Shown in pieces: positions 38,890 to 54,371 of a stretch of 64,000 bases of DNA. The notes under the pieces were generated by a model. It was not told the origin of the DNA. It did no database searches and saw only the letters and a program-made list of their open reading frames with translations. Made by a program: the position numbers and the translations under genes. Each line of letters starts with the position of its first letter. Positions within the stretch are counted from its first letter, which is position 1. The DNA comes from Bradyrhizobium sp. 164 (GTDB lineage: Bacteria; Pseudomonadota; Alphaproteobacteria; Rhizobiales; Xanthobacteraceae), in assembly GCF_023073715.1 (NCBI RefSeq), contig NZ_JADPKA010000014.1:1-64000 (forward strand), in the 5' to 3' direction.

Positions 38890-41100
38890 CTACAAAAAGC
38901 TCTGCGGATCGACGTCGACCTCGAGCTTGAGATTGCCCGTCGGCTTCGGGCACACGGCGAGCCAGTTCCGCAGATAATCCGACAGATCGAAGCCGCGCGC
39001 CGATTTCACCAGGATGCGGAAGCGGTAGCGGCCCTTGATGACCGCGAGCGGTGCTTCCGCCGGCCCCAGCACCACCACGCGCTCGTCTCGTGGCGCCAGC
39101 GCCACCAGGCAGCGGCCAAAGCCTTCCGCGCTCGGCCGGTCGCCTGCCGAGATGATCAGGCTGGCGAGCCGGCCGAACGGCGGATAGAGCGTCTTCTCGC
39201 GCAGGTCGATCTCGCTGTCGTAAAAGGCCTCGCGGTCGCAGGCGATCAGCGCCTTCATCACGGGATGATCGGGCTGGTGGGTCTGGAGATAGCCGACGCC
39301 GCGGCCCTGCTCGCGTCCGGCGCGGCCTATCACCTGGTTGAGCAATTGCCAGGTGCGCTCTGCCGCGCGCGGGTCGCCGTTGGAGAGGCCGAGATCCGCA
39401 TCGACCACGCCGACCAGATTGAGCCGCGGGAAATTGTGCCCCTTCGCGACGAGCTGCGTGCCGATGATGATGTCGACACGACCCTCCGCGATCTCGGCAA
39501 GCTCGCTGCGCATCGTCTCGATCGAGGTGATGAGATCGCTCGACAGCACCATGGTGCGCGCGTCCGGGAACAGCGCGGCCGCCTCCTCCTGCAAGCGCTC
39601 GACACCTGGGCCGACGGCGACCAGCGATTCCTCCGCAGAGCAGTTCGGGCAGACGTGCGGGCGCGGCATCGAGAAACCGCAGTGATGACAGACGAGGCGC
39701 TGACGAAAGCGGTGATCGACCAGCCAGGCATCGCAGATGGTGCAGGCGAAGCGATGGCCGCAGGCACGGCACAGCGTCAGCGGCGCATAGCCGCGGCGAT
39801 TGAGGAACAAGAGAGCCTGCTCGCGCCGCTCGATCGCGATCTTGATCTCGCCCGCAAGCCGGGGCGAGATGAAGCGGCCGCGCGCCGGCGGCTCGCGGCG
39901 GAGATCGATCGCCTCGATATGCGGCATGTGCTGGCCGCCGAAGCGCGAGGGCAGCGCGATGCGCTGATAGCGGTTCTTGCGCGCATTGACCTCGGACTCG
40001 ACCGAGGGCGTCGCGGAGGCCAGCACGACCGGTATTTTGGCGATATGCGCGCGCACCACCGCCATGTCGCGGGCGTGGTAATGCACGCCATCGTCCTGCT
40101 TGTAGGCCTGGTCGTGCTCTTCGTCGACGACGATGAGGCCGAGATTGGCATAAGGCAGGAACAGCGCCGAGCGCGCGCCGACCACGACCGGCGCGCTGCC
40201 CGCGGAGATCGCCGCCCAATTGCGCGCACGGGTGCGCGGCGTCAGCTCCGAATGCCACTCCAGCGGCCGAACGCCGAAGCGCTGCGCGAAGCGGTCGAGG
40301 AATTGGCCGGTGAGCGCAATCTCCGGCATCAGGATCAGCGACTGTTTTCCGCGACGAATGGCTTCCGCCACGGCTTCGAAATAAACCTCGGTCTTGCCCG
40401 AGCCGGTGACGCCGTCGAGCAGCGCGACGTGGAAGGTGCCGTTGGCCGCGAGCGCGCGCATCGTATCGACCGCCGCGCGTTGGAGCGGTGTGAAATCCGG
40501 CCGGCCAAAATCCGGATCGGGTGCCGGCGGCGGCGGAGGCGGCGGCATCGGTTCGACCGTGAGCGTGCCTTCGTCGACGAGGCCGTCGATCACGCCGGCC
40601 GAGACGCCCGCTTCCTTGGCGGCCTCGGACTTGCCGTGCAGCAGCCGGTCCGACAGCACCGCAATCAGGCGCTGCCGCGCCGGCGTCAGGCGCTTCGGCG
40701 GATCGCCAACCAGCCGCACGCCGGCGCGCATCCGTTCAGGGCCGAGATTTTCGCCCATGCGCAGGCACATGCGCAGCACCATGCCGCGCGGGCTCAGCGT
40801 GTAATTGGCGACCCAATCGACGACCGCGCGCAGCTCGCCCTTCAAAGGCGGGATGTCGAGCTTCTCGCTGACGTCCTTGAGACGGTTATGCAGGCGCGGA
40901 TCGGGATTGGCGTTTTCGGCCCAGACCACGGCCAGTACCTCGCGCGCCCCGAGCGGCACGCCGACGAGATCGCCGGCCTTCAGCTCCATCCCGCGCGGCA
41001 CCTTGTAGGAATAGGTCTGGTCGAGCGCGACCGGCACCAGCACGTCGACCATGCGGGTCGCAGTGGCGGGGGCGGACGTGCTGCGCGACGAATGATCCAT
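38890..41100 (-). CDS. priA: Primosomal protein N' (replication restart helicase)
   Basis: About 736 residues. The N-terminal 3'-DNA-binding domain (VDVLVPVALDQTYSYKVPRG) is followed by a superfamily 2 helicase core with Walker A GVTGSGKTEVYFEA and Walker B VVDEEHD. A cysteine block binds two zinc ions (CRACGHRFACTICDA, CHHCGFSMPRPHVCPNC), and the rest is the C-terminal helicase half with GRAGREQGRG. PriA reloads the replisome at stalled forks. ATG 41100 (MDHSSRSTS) is preferred over TTG 41142. It is divergent from xerC, 124 bp away. Confidence 0.98.
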   Translation of the reverse strand: MDHSSRSTSAPATATRMVDVLVPVALDQTYSYKVPRGMELKAGDLVGVPLGAREVLAVVWAENANPDPRLHNRLKDVSEKLDIPPLKGELRAVVDWVANYTLSPRGMVLRMCLRMGENLGPERMRAGVRLVGDPPKRLTPARQRLIAVLSDRLLHGKSEAAKEAGVSAGVIDGLVDEGTLTVEPMPPPPPPPAPDPDFGRPDFTPLQRAAVDTMRALAANGTFHVALLDGVTGSGKTEVYFEAVAEAIRRGKQSLILMPEIALTGQFLDRFAQRFGVRPLEWHSELTPRTRARNWAAISAGSAPVVVGARSALFLPYANLGLIVVDEEHDQAYKQDDGVHYHARDMAVVRAHIAKIPVVLASATPSVESEVNARKNRYQRIALPSRFGGQHMPHIEAIDLRREPPARGRFISPRLAGEIKIAIERREQALLFLNRRGYAPLTLCRACGHRFACTICDAWLVDHRFRQRLVCHHCGFSMPRPHVCPNCSAEESLVAVGPGVERLQEEAAALFPDARTMVLSSDLITSIETMRSELAEIAEGRVDIIIGTQLVAKGHNFPRLNLVGVVDADLGLSNGDPRAAERTWQLLNQVIGRAGREQGRGVGYLQTHQPDHPVMKALIACDREAFYDSEIDLREKTLYPPFGRLASLIISAGDRPSAEGFGRCLVALAPRDERVVVLGPAEAPLAVIKGRYRFRILVKSARGFDLSDYLRNWLAVCPKPTGNLKLEVDVDPQSFL

Positions 41101-41224
41101 GAGCTGGCTTGGAGGGAGAATCGGAACCTTAGGACGCCTCAAGGCTAGCGCCCTGGGGCGGCCTTAGCGAACGATAAACGGGTGTGATGCGATATACTGT
41201 GCGGAATCACCACGTCCAGAGTGC

Positions 41225-42190
41225 ATGAGCAAAGCGGCCGCCCCATCCATCGAACTCGCCAGCGCCGATCCCTCGGTCGCGCAAGAGATGGCGCGCTGGC
41301 TGTCGCATCTCGGCGCCGAACGGCGGCTGTCGCCGAAGACGCTGGAGGCCTATGGCCGCGACTTGCGGCAATGCCTGGATTTCCTCTGCTCCCATTGGGG
41401 CGAGCGCGTCACGCTTGAGCGCTTCGCCGCGCTGGAAGCCACTGATGTGCGCGCCTTCATGGCGATGCGCAGGGCCGACGATATTGCCGGTCGCTCGCTG
41501 ATGCGCGCGCTCGCAGGCCTGCGCTCGTTCGGCCGCTTCCTCGAGCGCGAAGGCAAGGGCAAGGTCGGCGCGCTCTCCGCGATCCGCGCGCCGAAAGTCG
41601 CAAAAAGCCTGCCAAAGCCGCTGCCGATGGCGTCGGCCAAACGGCTTGCCGATGCCGACGAGCGCGCCGGCGAGGAACGCGAGACCTGGATTCTGGCGCG
41701 CGATGCTGCGGTGATGGCGCTGCTGTATGGCTCGGGCCTGCGCATCTCCGAAGCGCTCGGCCTGAAGCGTCGCGAGGTGCCGCGACCGGGCGAGGGCGAC
41801 GTGCTCGTCGTCACCGGCAAAGGCAACAAGACCCGCATGGTGCCGGTGCTGCAAAACGTGCTCGCGCTGGTGCAGGAATACGTTGCGATGTGCCCGTATC
41901 CGCTGCCCCCCGAGGGCCCGATCTTCGTCGGCGCGCGCGGCGGGCCCTTGAGCCCCCGCATCATCCAGCTCGCGATGGAGCGGCTGCGCGGCGCGCTCGG
42001 CCTGCCCGACAGCGCCACCCCGCACGCGCTCCGCCATTCCTTCGCCACGCATCTGCTCTCGCGCGGCGGCGATCTGCGCGCGATTCAGGAATTGCTCGGC
42101 CATTCCTCGCTCTCGACCACACAGGTGTATACCGGCATCGATTCCGAGCGGCTGCTCGAAGTCTATGCCAGCGCGCATCCGCGGCGCTGA
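41225..42190 (+). CDS. xerC: Tyrosine recombinase XerC
   Basis: A 321-residue protein. The N-terminal core-binding domain is near residues 20-110. The catalytic residues are intact: Arg in YGSGLRISEAL, Lys in GKGNKTRMV, His/Arg in HALRHSFATHL, His in LLGHSSLSTTQ and the nucleophile Tyr in QVYTGI. With XerD it resolves chromosome dimers at dif. It differs from phage integrases by its size and end. ATG 41225. Confidence 0.96.
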   Translation: MSKAAAPSIELASADPSVAQEMARWLSHLGAERRLSPKTLEAYGRDLRQCLDFLCSHWGERVTLERFAALEATDVRAFMAMRRADDIAGRSLMRALAGLRSFGRFLEREGKGKVGALSAIRAPKVAKSLPKPLPMASAKRLADADERAGEERETWILARDAAVMALLYGSGLRISEALGLKRREVPRPGEGDVLVVTGKGNKTRMVPVLQNVLALVQEYVAMCPYPLPPEGPIFVGARGGPLSPRIIQLAMERLRGALGLPDSATPHALRHSFATHLLSRGGDLRAIQELLGHSSLSTTQVYTGIDSERLLEVYASAHPRR

Positions 42191-42273
42191 CACACTGACG
42201 TCATAACGTGCTTGCCTCTTGCGCGGCGCACGCGGTTCGGTCAATCGTGGGGAACCGAGGCAGGAGGGACATC

Positions 42274-42864
42274 ATGAGCGCACATGAAAGCATGGAGCAT
42301 GCCGAGCACGCTGAACACGCGTCCGGCTCGAACAAGAAGATCGCGCTCCTGATCGCGGTTCTGGCGCTGTTCCTGGCGATCTCGGAAACGCTGGGCAAGG
42401 GCGCCCAGACCGAATCGATCAGCAAGAACGTCGAGGCTGCCAATCTCTGGGCGTTCTTCCAGGCCAAGAGCATCCGCCGCACCGTGGTGGTGACCGCGGC
42501 AGAACAGGGCAAGCTGACGCTGGGCGGCACGACCGACGAGGCCATGAAGGCGACGGTGCAGAAACAGGTCGACGACTGGACCAAGACCGCGCAGCGCTAC
42601 CGCTCCGAGCCCGAGACCGGCGAGGGCACCGAGCAGCTCGCCGAGAAGGCCAAGCATGCCGAGCACGATCGCGACGAGGCGACCGCGAAGTACCATCACT
42701 TCGAGCTGGCCTCGGCCGCCTTCCAGATCGGCATCGTGCTGGCCTCGGCCACCATCATCACCGGCATGTTCGCGCTCGCCTATGTCAGTGGCGTGCTGAC
42801 GATTGCCGGTCTGATCATGACCGCGCTCGGCCTGTGGTGGCCGCATCTATTGCATTTGCATTGA
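42274..42864 (+). CDS. DUF4337 membrane protein
   Basis: A protein of about 196 residues with an acidic/histidine N-terminus (MSAHESMEHAEHAEHASGSN), one hydrophobic helix (KIALLIAVLALFLAISETLG), a charged helical middle (about residues 75-145) and a hydrophobic pair near the end (SAAFQIGIVLASATIITGMF, AGLIMTALGLWW). This matches DUF4337, whose function is unknown. A strong GGAGGGAC ribosome site fixes ATG 42274. It stands alone after xerC. Confidence 0.88.
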   Translation: MSAHESMEHAEHAEHASGSNKKIALLIAVLALFLAISETLGKGAQTESISKNVEAANLWAFFQAKSIRRTVVVTAAEQGKLTLGGTTDEAMKATVQKQVDDWTKTAQRYRSEPETGEGTEQLAEKAKHAEHDRDEATAKYHHFELASAAFQIGIVLASATIITGMFALAYVSGVLTIAGLIMTALGLWWPHLLHLH

Positions 42865-42912
42865 GGGCGGCGCGTGACGATGGCGCAGCGAATCCGTCGC
42901 CACACATTCCGC

Positions 42913-43083
42913 TGTCATGCCCCGGCTTGCCGCCTTGGCTAAAGCTCCGGCCGGCCGAGTACCCTTGTGGCCCCGGCGTAGCCTTGGCGGAGACGGGACC
43001 GGGCCATCCAGTACGCCGCGACGTCTCGGTTCAATCACCGACGTCTCTGGATACTGGATTGCCCGCCTTCGCGGGCAATGACA
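42913..43083. repeat. Palindromic repeat block, family H, copy 1
   Basis: It contains the CCAGTACGCCG and CCAGTATCC-type segments and ends GCCTTCGCGGGCAATGACAG. Related copies lie at 47303-47357 and 61664-61834. Non-coding, between convergent genes. Confidence 0.65.
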
Positions 43084-43122
43084 GTGAGTCTGTGGAGATG
43101 GCACCGAATATGAGGCGAGCAG

Positions 43123-43653
43123 CTATCGCGCTTCGTGCACGCTTTTGCGGAAGCGCTGGATCAGGCGGAGAGTGCGGGAGGACCATCCCTCGCCGTTGCC
43201 GGCGATCAGCTCGCGGATGCGCCGCTTGACCGGGTCGACCAGCGCGGCGGCCTTGGCGCGCACCTTCAACACCAGTTCGTAGAGCCGCTCGAACCAGTGC
43301 ATCTCCAACAGTTTGGGGCGCGTCACGTCGAACACGAAGGCGGTGACGCCGAGGCCGAGCATCTTCGCGAAGACGATGGTGAACACCGCGCTCGTCCAGT
43401 ATTCGTGCGCGAGCAGCCACAGGCCGACCAGCTTGAGCGGAAACAGCGGGATGATCGGGACCGCAAACACGATCAGCGTCATGGCCGGCGATAGCGCATC
43501 GACGCGCTCCGTCAGCCATTGCTTGAAGCGCGCGAGCGGGATCGCCGCGACGACTTTTGCAACGATCGGCTCGAGATGGTCCCACAGCCAGGCTTCGATC
43601 AGGAAGACGATCGCAAGCAGGACCCAGACCGGTTGAAGAAGGCGGCGCAGCAT
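43123..43653 (-). CDS. Small membrane protein of unknown function
   Basis: A protein of about 176 residues starting MLRRLLQPVWVLLAIVFLIE. Two or three membrane helices (residues about 7-22, 60-78 and 85-108, with FAVPIIPLFPLKLVGLWLLA) are followed by a basic C-terminal part of about 60 residues (KVRAKAAALVDPVKRRIREL). No family recognised. Its start lies 34 bp from the lpdA stop on the same strand, so it may be the last gene of that transcript. Confidence 0.75.
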   Translation of the reverse strand: MLRRLLQPVWVLLAIVFLIEAWLWDHLEPIVAKVVAAIPLARFKQWLTERVDALSPAMTLIVFAVPIIPLFPLKLVGLWLLAHEYWTSAVFTIVFAKMLGLGVTAFVFDVTRPKLLEMHWFERLYELVLKVRAKAAALVDPVKRRIRELIAGNGEGWSSRTLRLIQRFRKSVHEAR

Positions 43654-43687
43654 GTGTTGTCCCGCCCGATTCGGCTCGGGCCTTGGA

Positions 43688-45088
43688 CTACATATGGATG
43701 GCCCGCTTGCCGACCGCAAGCGCGGCTTCCTTGACCGCTTCCGAGCGGGTCGGGTGGGCGTGGCAGGTGCGGGCGAGATCCTCCGCACTGCCACCAAACT
43801 CCATGAGAACGCACGCTTCATGGATCATTTCGCCGGCTTCGCGGCCGATAATGTGCACGCCGAGCACGCGATCGGTCTTCGCATCTGCGAGAATCTTCAC
43901 AAAGCCGTCAGTGGTCTGGTTGACCTTGGAGCGACCGTTGGCGGTAAAGGGAAACTTGCCGACGGTATAGGCGACGCCGGCCTGCTTCAGTTCCTCCTCG
44001 GTCTTGCCGACGGAGGATACTTCCGGCGTGGTATACACGACGCCCGGAATGACTTCGTAGTTCACGTGGCCGGCCTGGCCCGCAATGATCTCTGCAACCG
44101 CAACGCCTTCATCCTCGGCCTTGTGCGCGAGCATCGGGCCTGCAACCACGTCGCCGATGGCGTACACGCCCCTCAGGCTGGTGGCGAAGTGCGGATCGAT
44201 CTGGACGCGGCCGCGTGCGTCGAGCGCGACACCGGCTTCCTTCAGGCCGAGCCCGTCAGTGTAGGGCGTGCGGCCGATGCAGACCAGAACGACATCGGCC
44301 TCGATGGTCTCGGCGGCACCGCCGGCGGCCGGCTCGATTTTCGCGAGCAATGCCTTGCTGTTGGCTTCGACGCCGGTGACCTTCGAACCCAGCTTGAATG
44401 CAAATCCCTGCTTTTCAAGGATCCGCTGGAATTGCCGTGCGACCTCGCCGTCCATGCCGGGCAGAATGCGATCGAGGAATTCGACCACCATGACTTCGGA
44501 TCCGAGCCGGCGCCACACAGAGCCAAGTTCGAGCCCGATCACGCCCGCACCAATAACCAGCAATCTGCCGGGCACCTTGTCCAGCGACAGCGCGCCGGTC
44601 GAGGACACGATGCGCTTCTCGTCGATCTCGATGCCCTTGAGACGCGCGATGTCCGAGCCGGTGGCGATCACGATGTTTTTGGTCTCGACTGTCTGCGACT
44701 TGCCGTCGGCGGAGACTTCGACCTTGCCGGTCCCCAAAATCTTGCCGGTGCCCTGGAGCACGTCGATCTTGTTCTTCTTCATCAGGAACTCGACGCCCTT
44801 GACGTTGCCGTCGATGCCCTGCTGCTTGAAGTTCATCATCGCCGGCAAATCGAGCTTCGGCGCGGAAACGCTCACGCCCATTTTCGCGAAGGAATGGCCG
44901 GCTTCCTCGAACATCTCGGACGCGTGCAGCAGCGCCTTGGAGGGCATGCAGCCGACATTGAGGCAGGTGCCGCCGAGGGTAGCGTTCTTTTCGACCACGG
45001 CGACTTTCATGCCGAGCTGGGCTGCACGCACCGCGCAGACATATCCGCCCGGTCCGGTGCCGATGACGACGAGATCGTAGGTAGCCAT
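43688..45088 (-). CDS. lpdA: Dihydrolipoyl dehydrogenase (E3)
   Basis: A 466-residue flavoprotein. The FAD segment is [20 protein letters not shown], the redox disulfide is [16 protein letters not shown], the NAD segment is [17 protein letters not shown] and the catalytic end is HAHPTRSEA. It reoxidises the lipoyl arms of 2-oxoglutarate (and possibly pyruvate) dehydrogenase. It closes the mdh-suc-lpd cluster, 47 bp after the SDR gene. Confidence 0.98.
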   Translation of the reverse strand: MATYDLVVIGTGPGGYVCAVRAAQLGMKVAVVEKNATLGGTCLNVGCMPSKALLHASEMFEEAGHSFAKMGVSVSAPKLDLPAMMNFKQQGIDGNVKGVEFLMKKNKIDVLQGTGKILGTGKVEVSADGKSQTVETKNIVIATGSDIARLKGIEIDEKRIVSSTGALSLDKVPGRLLVIGAGVIGLELGSVWRRLGSEVMVVEFLDRILPGMDGEVARQFQRILEKQGFAFKLGSKVTGVEANSKALLAKIEPAAGGAAETIEADVVLVCIGRTPYTDGLGLKEAGVALDARGRVQIDPHFATSLRGVYAIGDVVAGPMLAHKAEDEGVAVAEIIAGQAGHVNYEVIPGVVYTTPEVSSVGKTEEELKQAGVAYTVGKFPFTANGRSKVNQTTDGFVKILADAKTDRVLGVHIIGREAGEMIHEACVLMEFGGSAEDLARTCHAHPTRSEAVKEAALAVGKRAIHM

Positions 45089-45135
45089 GAGAGAAAGTCC
45101 CGTAGGTTTAGCGTGATGAGCGTGATGAGAATGTG

Positions 45136-45885
45136 TCAGCGCCCGCCGGACACATCGAGAATGGCGGAGGTGACGTAGGAGGCCTCGTCCGAGATCAGCC
45201 AGACGATGGCGTTGGCGATTTCCTCGGCGGTGCCGACGCGCTTCATCGGCACCAGATGGGCCAGGCGATGGGCGCGGTCGGGCTCGCCGCCGGCGGCGTG
45301 GATTTCGGTGTCGATCAGGCCGGGGCGGATCGCGGCGACGCGGATGCCTTCGCCTGCGACCTCATAGCCGAGGCCGACGGTGAAGGAATCGACCGCGCCC
45401 TTGGACGCGGCGTAATCGACGTAGGTGTTGGGTGCTCCGAGCTTTGCCGCGACGGATGACAGGTTGACGATGACACCGCCCTTGCCGCCGTGCCTGGTCG
45501 ACATCCGCTTCACCGCCTCGCGCGCGCAGAGAATGGAGCCGGTGACGTTCACGGCCATCACGCGCTGGATGCGTTCGGCCGACATCTCGTCGACGCGCAC
45601 GCCGCTCTTGCCGACGATGCCGCCATTGTTGACGAGCGCGCCGAGCGTGCCGAACTTGTCGGCTTGCTTGAACAGTTCGAGGATATCGCTTTCCTCCGCG
45701 ACATCGCATTTCACGGCGATGGCACTGCCGTTACCAGCCTCGATCTGCGCGACCACCTCGTCCGCGGCAATCTTGTTGCTGGCATAGCCGACCACGACGC
45801 GGAAGCCGCGCGCGGCCGCCGCAAGCGCGGTCGCCCGCCCGATGCCGCGGCTGCCGCCGGTAATGACAACGACCTTATCCGTCAT
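45136..45885 (-). CDS. Short-chain dehydrogenase/reductase
   Basis: About 249 residues: NAD(P)-binding [30 protein letters not shown] (NNGG instead of the commoner NNAG), Ser in [10 protein letters not shown] and catalytic [17 protein letters not shown] 45885 is set by GGAGG 5 bases upstream. It resembles sugar or 3-oxoacyl reductases; the substrate is unknown. It lies between sucB and lpdA on the same strand (64 bp and 47 bp gaps), where an oxidoreductase outside the TCA set is not expected. Confidence 0.93.
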   Translation of the reverse strand: MTDKVVVITGGSRGIGRATALAAAARGFRVVVGYASNKIAADEVVAQIEAGNGSAIAVKCDVAEESDILELFKQADKFGTLGALVNNGGIVGKSGVRVDEMSAERIQRVMAVNVTGSILCAREAVKRMSTRHGGKGGVIVNLSSVAAKLGAPNTYVDYAASKGAVDSFTVGLGYEVAGEGIRVAAIRPGLIDTEIHAAGGEPDRAHRLAHLVPMKRVGTAEEIANAIVWLISDEASYVTSAILDVSGGR

Positions 45886-45949
45886 GCGCGCCTCCATGGT
45901 TCGACACGCGCCGCCGCGAATGGCGACGGCGCTCGCAGAGCAACGGGAA

Positions 45950-47194
45950 TCAGAGATCGAGCACCAGGCGTGCCGGATCTTCCAGGCTCTCCTTGACGCG
46001 GACCAGGAAGGTCACGGCTTCCTTGCCGTCGATGACGCGGTGATCGTAGGACAGCGCCAGATACATCATCGGGCGGACCTCGATCTTGCCGCCGACGACC
46101 ATCGGCCGCTCCTGGATCTTGTGCATGCCCAAAATGCCGGACTGCGGCGCGTTCAGGATCGGGGTCGACATCAGCGAGCCGTAGATGCCGCCATTGGTGA
46201 TGGTGAAGGTGCCGCCCTGCATCTCGTCGATCTTGAGCTGGCCGTCGCGGGCACGGCGGCCGAAATCGGCGATGCTCTTCTCGATGTCGGAGATCGACTT
46301 GTGGTCGCAGTCGCGCACCACGGGCACGACGAGACCCTTGTCGGTGCCGACGGCGACGCCGACGTGGTAGTAGTTCTTGTAGATCAGGTCGGTGCCGTCG
46401 ATCTCGGCGTTGACGGCGGGAATGTCCTTCAGCGCCTGCACGACGGCCTTAGTGAAGAAGCCCATGAAGCCGAGCTTGGCGCCATGCTTCTTCTCGAACG
46501 CATCCTTGTAATGGGCACGCAGCGCCATGACGTTGGTCATGTCGACCTCGTTGAAGGTCGTGAGCATGGCGGCGGTGTTTTGCACGTCCTTGAGGCGGCG
46601 CGCGATGGTCTGGCGCAGGCGGGTCATCTTGACGCGCTCTTCGCGGGCGGCGTCATCGGCCGGCGACGGCGCGCGCACCTGCACGGCGGCGGCGGGTTGG
46701 TTGACCGGGGTCGGCGCGGACGCCGCACGCTCGATCGCGGCGAGCATGTCGCCCTTGGTGACGCGGCCGTCCTTGCCGGAGCCCGGAACGGTCGAGGCAT
46801 CGATGCCGGTCTCGGCCGACAGCTTGCGCACCGAGGGGGCGAGCGGCGCATCGGCCGGCGGCGCTTTCGCGGCCGAGGCTGCTGCAGGAGCGGCGGCAGC
46901 GGCCGCAGGAGCAGCAGCGGCGGGCTTCGCGGCAGCAGCGGCCGGCTTTGCAGCACCTGCGCCTTCCGTGATCTGACCGAGCAGCGCACCGACTGCAACG
47001 GTCGCGCCATCGGCGGCGATGATCTCGCTCAGCGTGCCGGCGGAGGGCGCCGGGACCTCGATGGTGACCTTGTCGGTCTCGAGCTCCACCAAGGGCTCGT
47101 CCACGGCGACGGGGTCGCCGGCCTTCTTGAACCAGCGGCCGATGGTGGCCTCGGTGACGGATTCGCCGAGCGTCGGCACACGAATTTCAGTCAT
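45950..47194 (-). CDS. sucB: 2-oxoglutarate dehydrogenase E2, dihydrolipoyl succinyltransferase
   Basis: About 414 residues: lipoyl domain (residues about 2-77, lipoyl lysine in [12 protein letters not shown]), an alanine/proline linker, the peripheral-subunit binding domain (about 120-155, [12 protein letters not shown] ... [10 protein letters not shown]) and the catalytic core with [16 protein letters not shown]. It transfers succinyl groups to CoA. AAGGAAAAGACC precedes ATG 47194. Downstream of sucA, separated by 177 bp with a repeat. Confidence 0.97.
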   Translation of the reverse strand: MTEIRVPTLGESVTEATIGRWFKKAGDPVAVDEPLVELETDKVTIEVPAPSAGTLSEIIAADGATVAVGALLGQITEGAGAAKPAAAAAKPAAAAPAAAAAAPAAASAAKAPPADAPLAPSVRKLSAETGIDASTVPGSGKDGRVTKGDMLAAIERAASAPTPVNQPAAAVQVRAPSPADDAAREERVKMTRLRQTIARRLKDVQNTAAMLTTFNEVDMTNVMALRAHYKDAFEKKHGAKLGFMGFFTKAVVQALKDIPAVNAEIDGTDLIYKNYYHVGVAVGTDKGLVVPVVRDCDHKSISDIEKSIADFGRRARDGQLKIDEMQGGTFTITNGGIYGSLMSTPILNAPQSGILGMHKIQERPMVVGGKIEVRPMMYLALSYDHRVIDGKEAVTFLVRVKESLEDPARLVLDL

Positions 47195-47302
47195 GGTCTT
47201 TTCCTTAAGGAGATCGCCAATGCGGTCATAAGTGCGGATGTCATCGCCTGCGAAAAGCAAGCCAGCCAGCAAACCGGGCGTGCGTATGCTGCACGGACGA
47301 CA

Positions 47303-47357
47303 CGGCGTACTGGATGCCCCACCCCAGTACGCAGTCGCGCACGAGGCGGGGCATGAC
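47303..47357. repeat. Palindromic repeat, family H, between sucA and sucB
   Basis: It ends GCGGGGCATGACA, with an inner GTACTGGATGCCCC segment shared with 61790-61834. It lies within the expected sucAB transcript. Confidence 0.7.
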
Positions 47358-47371
47358 ACAGTTCAAAAAGT

Positions 47372-50329
<2,958 letters not shown>

Positions 50330-50465
50330 ACTGGAGTTCCTGGCGATTTCGGTTCGCGCATAACAAACGGCGCTGGCGCCGAGCTCCCGGCAGAGGCTCG
50401 GCGCGACAGGCACCCTTTACCCTATTTGCTGCGAAACTTCGCCCGGAAAAATACGAAGAAGTGAA

Positions 50466-51350
50466 TTACCCCTTCAACTTTTCGGCAAGCGTATGACCAA
50501 GGCGTGCGGGCGACGGAGAGACCAGGATTCCGGCCGATTTCATCGCTTCGGTCTTGGAACCGGCGTCGCCCTTGCCGCCCGAGATGATCGCGCCGGCGTG
50601 GCCCATCCGGCGGCCGGGAGGTGCGGTGACACCGGCAATGAAGCCGACCATCGGCTTGTTGCGGCCGCGCTTGGCCTCGTCCTTGAGGAACTGGGCGGCG
50701 TCCTCCTCGGCGGAACCGCCGATCTCGCCGATCATGATGATCGACTCGGTCTTGGGATCGGCGAGCAGCATTTCCAGCACGTCGATGAACTCGGTTCCCT
50801 TAACCGGGTCGCCGCCGATGCCGACGGCAGTGGTCTGGCCGAGGCCCTCCTGGGAGGTCTGGAACACGGCTTCATAGGTCAAAGTGCCGGAGCGGGAGAC
50901 GATGCCGACGCTGCCGGTCTTGAAGATGTTGGCCGGCATGATGCCGATCTTGCACTCGCCCGCGGTCATGACGCCCGGGCAGTTCGGCCCGATCAGGCGC
51001 GACTTGGAACCGATCAGCGAGCGCTTCACCCGCACCATGTCGACGACCGGAATGCCTTCGGTGATGCAGACGATCAGCGGAATCTCGGCATCGATGGCTT
51101 CGCAGATCGCGTCCGCCGCGCCCGGCGGGGGCACGTAGATCACCGACGCATCGGCGCCGGTCTTCTCACGCGCCTCGCGCACGGTATCGAACACCGGCAG
51201 GCCCAGATGCGTCGCGCCGCCTTTACCCGGCGAGGTGCCGCCGACCATCTTGGTGCCATAGGCAATCGCGGCCTCGGAATGGAAGGTGCCGTTCTTGCCG
51301 GTAAAGCCCTGGCAGATGACCTTGGTGTTCTTGTCGATCAGGATGGACAT
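50466..51350 (-). CDS. sucD: Succinyl-CoA synthetase subunit alpha
   Basis: A 294-residue protein. [20 protein letters not shown] is the CoA-binding start, and the active-site His lies in [20 protein letters not shown]. It makes succinate and ATP/GTP from succinyl-CoA with the beta subunit. A small DUF1579-like gene separates it from sucC. Confidence 0.99.
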   Translation of the reverse strand: MSILIDKNTKVICQGFTGKNGTFHSEAAIAYGTKMVGGTSPGKGGATHLGLPVFDTVREAREKTGADASVIYVPPPGAADAICEAIDAEIPLIVCITEGIPVVDMVRVKRSLIGSKSRLIGPNCPGVMTAGECKIGIMPANIFKTGSVGIVSRSGTLTYEAVFQTSQEGLGQTTAVGIGGDPVKGTEFIDVLEMLLADPKTESIIMIGEIGGSAEEDAAQFLKDEAKRGRNKPMVGFIAGVTAPPGRRMGHAGAIISGGKGDAGSKTEAMKSAGILVSPSPARLGHTLAEKLKG

Positions 51351-51383
51351 GAGGTCTGCTTTCGCGAACTAACGAGTGAGAGG

Positions 51384-51863
51384 TCAGTGGATGCGGCGGT
51401 AGACGCCGGTGAGCACGTCGGCCCAGCCTTCCGCGTCCGGCGAGAACTGGATCTTCAACGAATAGGAATTGTCGTCGATGATCTCGTAGACGTGGCGCGC
51501 ATTGCCGCGGAGCGAGCCGCGCACCAGCGTCAGGGTCTTGCCGACCCAGCCGCCGGAGGCGGGCGAGGGCGGCGTGTAGCCGAGCGAGTCGTACCAGAAC
51601 AATTTGTAGGTCCGATCGTCGCGGTCGTAGGTGAAGATGCCGTGAGTGGCGAAGACCTGCTTGCCGTCGCGCATCTGGACCGAGTCCTGGATCAGATAGA
51701 ACCCGTTGAGCTCCAACCGCGCGACGACGTGAGAGGTGGCCGGTCCGCCCTCCGTCCAGCGCGACGGGAAGACCATCTCTTCACCATCCCATTCGCCGGC
51801 AAACGCGGCGAGGCGCGCGTGCTCGGGGAGCGGAGATGATGCGGCGAGATGGTCCTGGGCCAT
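51384..51863 (-). CDS. DUF1579-like protein between sucC and sucD
   Basis: A 159-residue protein: MAQDHLAASSPLPEHARLAA, then FAGEWDGEEMVFPSRW, LELNGFYLIQDSVQMRDG, HGIFTYDRDDRTYKLFWYDS and a C-terminal GWADVLTGVYRRIH. The alternation suits a lipocalin-like beta barrel and resembles DUF1579. It has no signal peptide or catalytic motif I know. It starts 4 bp after the sucC stop and ends 33 bp before the sucD start, so it is surely in the suc operon. Function unknown. Confidence 0.82.
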   Translation of the reverse strand: MAQDHLAASSPLPEHARLAAFAGEWDGEEMVFPSRWTEGGPATSHVVARLELNGFYLIQDSVQMRDGKQVFATHGIFTYDRDDRTYKLFWYDSLGYTPPSPASGGWVGKTLTLVRGSLRGNARHVYEIIDDNSYSLKIQFSPDAEGWADVLTGVYRRIH

Positions 51864-51867
51864 GACC

Positions 51868-53064
<1,197 letters not shown>

Positions 53065-53229
53065 ATGGTCGCTCCCTGAACCCGCGGGCGGTGACCTCAA
53101 GGGCCCACCTCAGTCTTGTGGCTGGCATACCATATACCACAGGAACTGCAACCCGGATTCTTTGACTTCGAGATCTCTGGACTGCCGAACCGGAAAGCCC
53201 GGCACGATGCGCGGGCCCCGGAAACGGAA

Positions 53230-53260
53230 CCGCCGAAGACCGGTTTTCGGACTTCGGCGG
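53230..53260 (-). terminator. Hairpin between mdh and sucC
   Basis: CCGCCGAAG (53230-53238) and CTTCGGCGG (53252-53260) form a perfect 9-bp stem just after the mdh stop, with no strong T-run on the minus strand. It might act as an attenuator or an RNA stability element that lets mdh and suc levels differ. Confidence 0.5.
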
Positions 53261-53273
53261 GAATTGCTGGCGC

Positions 53274-54290
<1,017 letters not shown>

Positions 54291-54371
54291 TTATCCCTTT
54301 CGCCTCCCCCGTTCAAGTCGGTGGATGCCCAATTGTCGAGCTTGCCGCGATTCCGGCCAGCAGCCTCTAAG

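Noticed and set aside
38680..41148. An 822-codon open frame on the plus strand opposite priA
   Set aside because: PriA on the other strand has all its motifs; the plus frame is Arg/Ala-rich with no domain.
45842..47356. A 504-codon plus-strand frame opposite sucB and the SDR gene
   Set aside because: It contains runs of Gly/Arg produced by the antisense of the Ala/Pro linker of SucB; no protein-like pattern.
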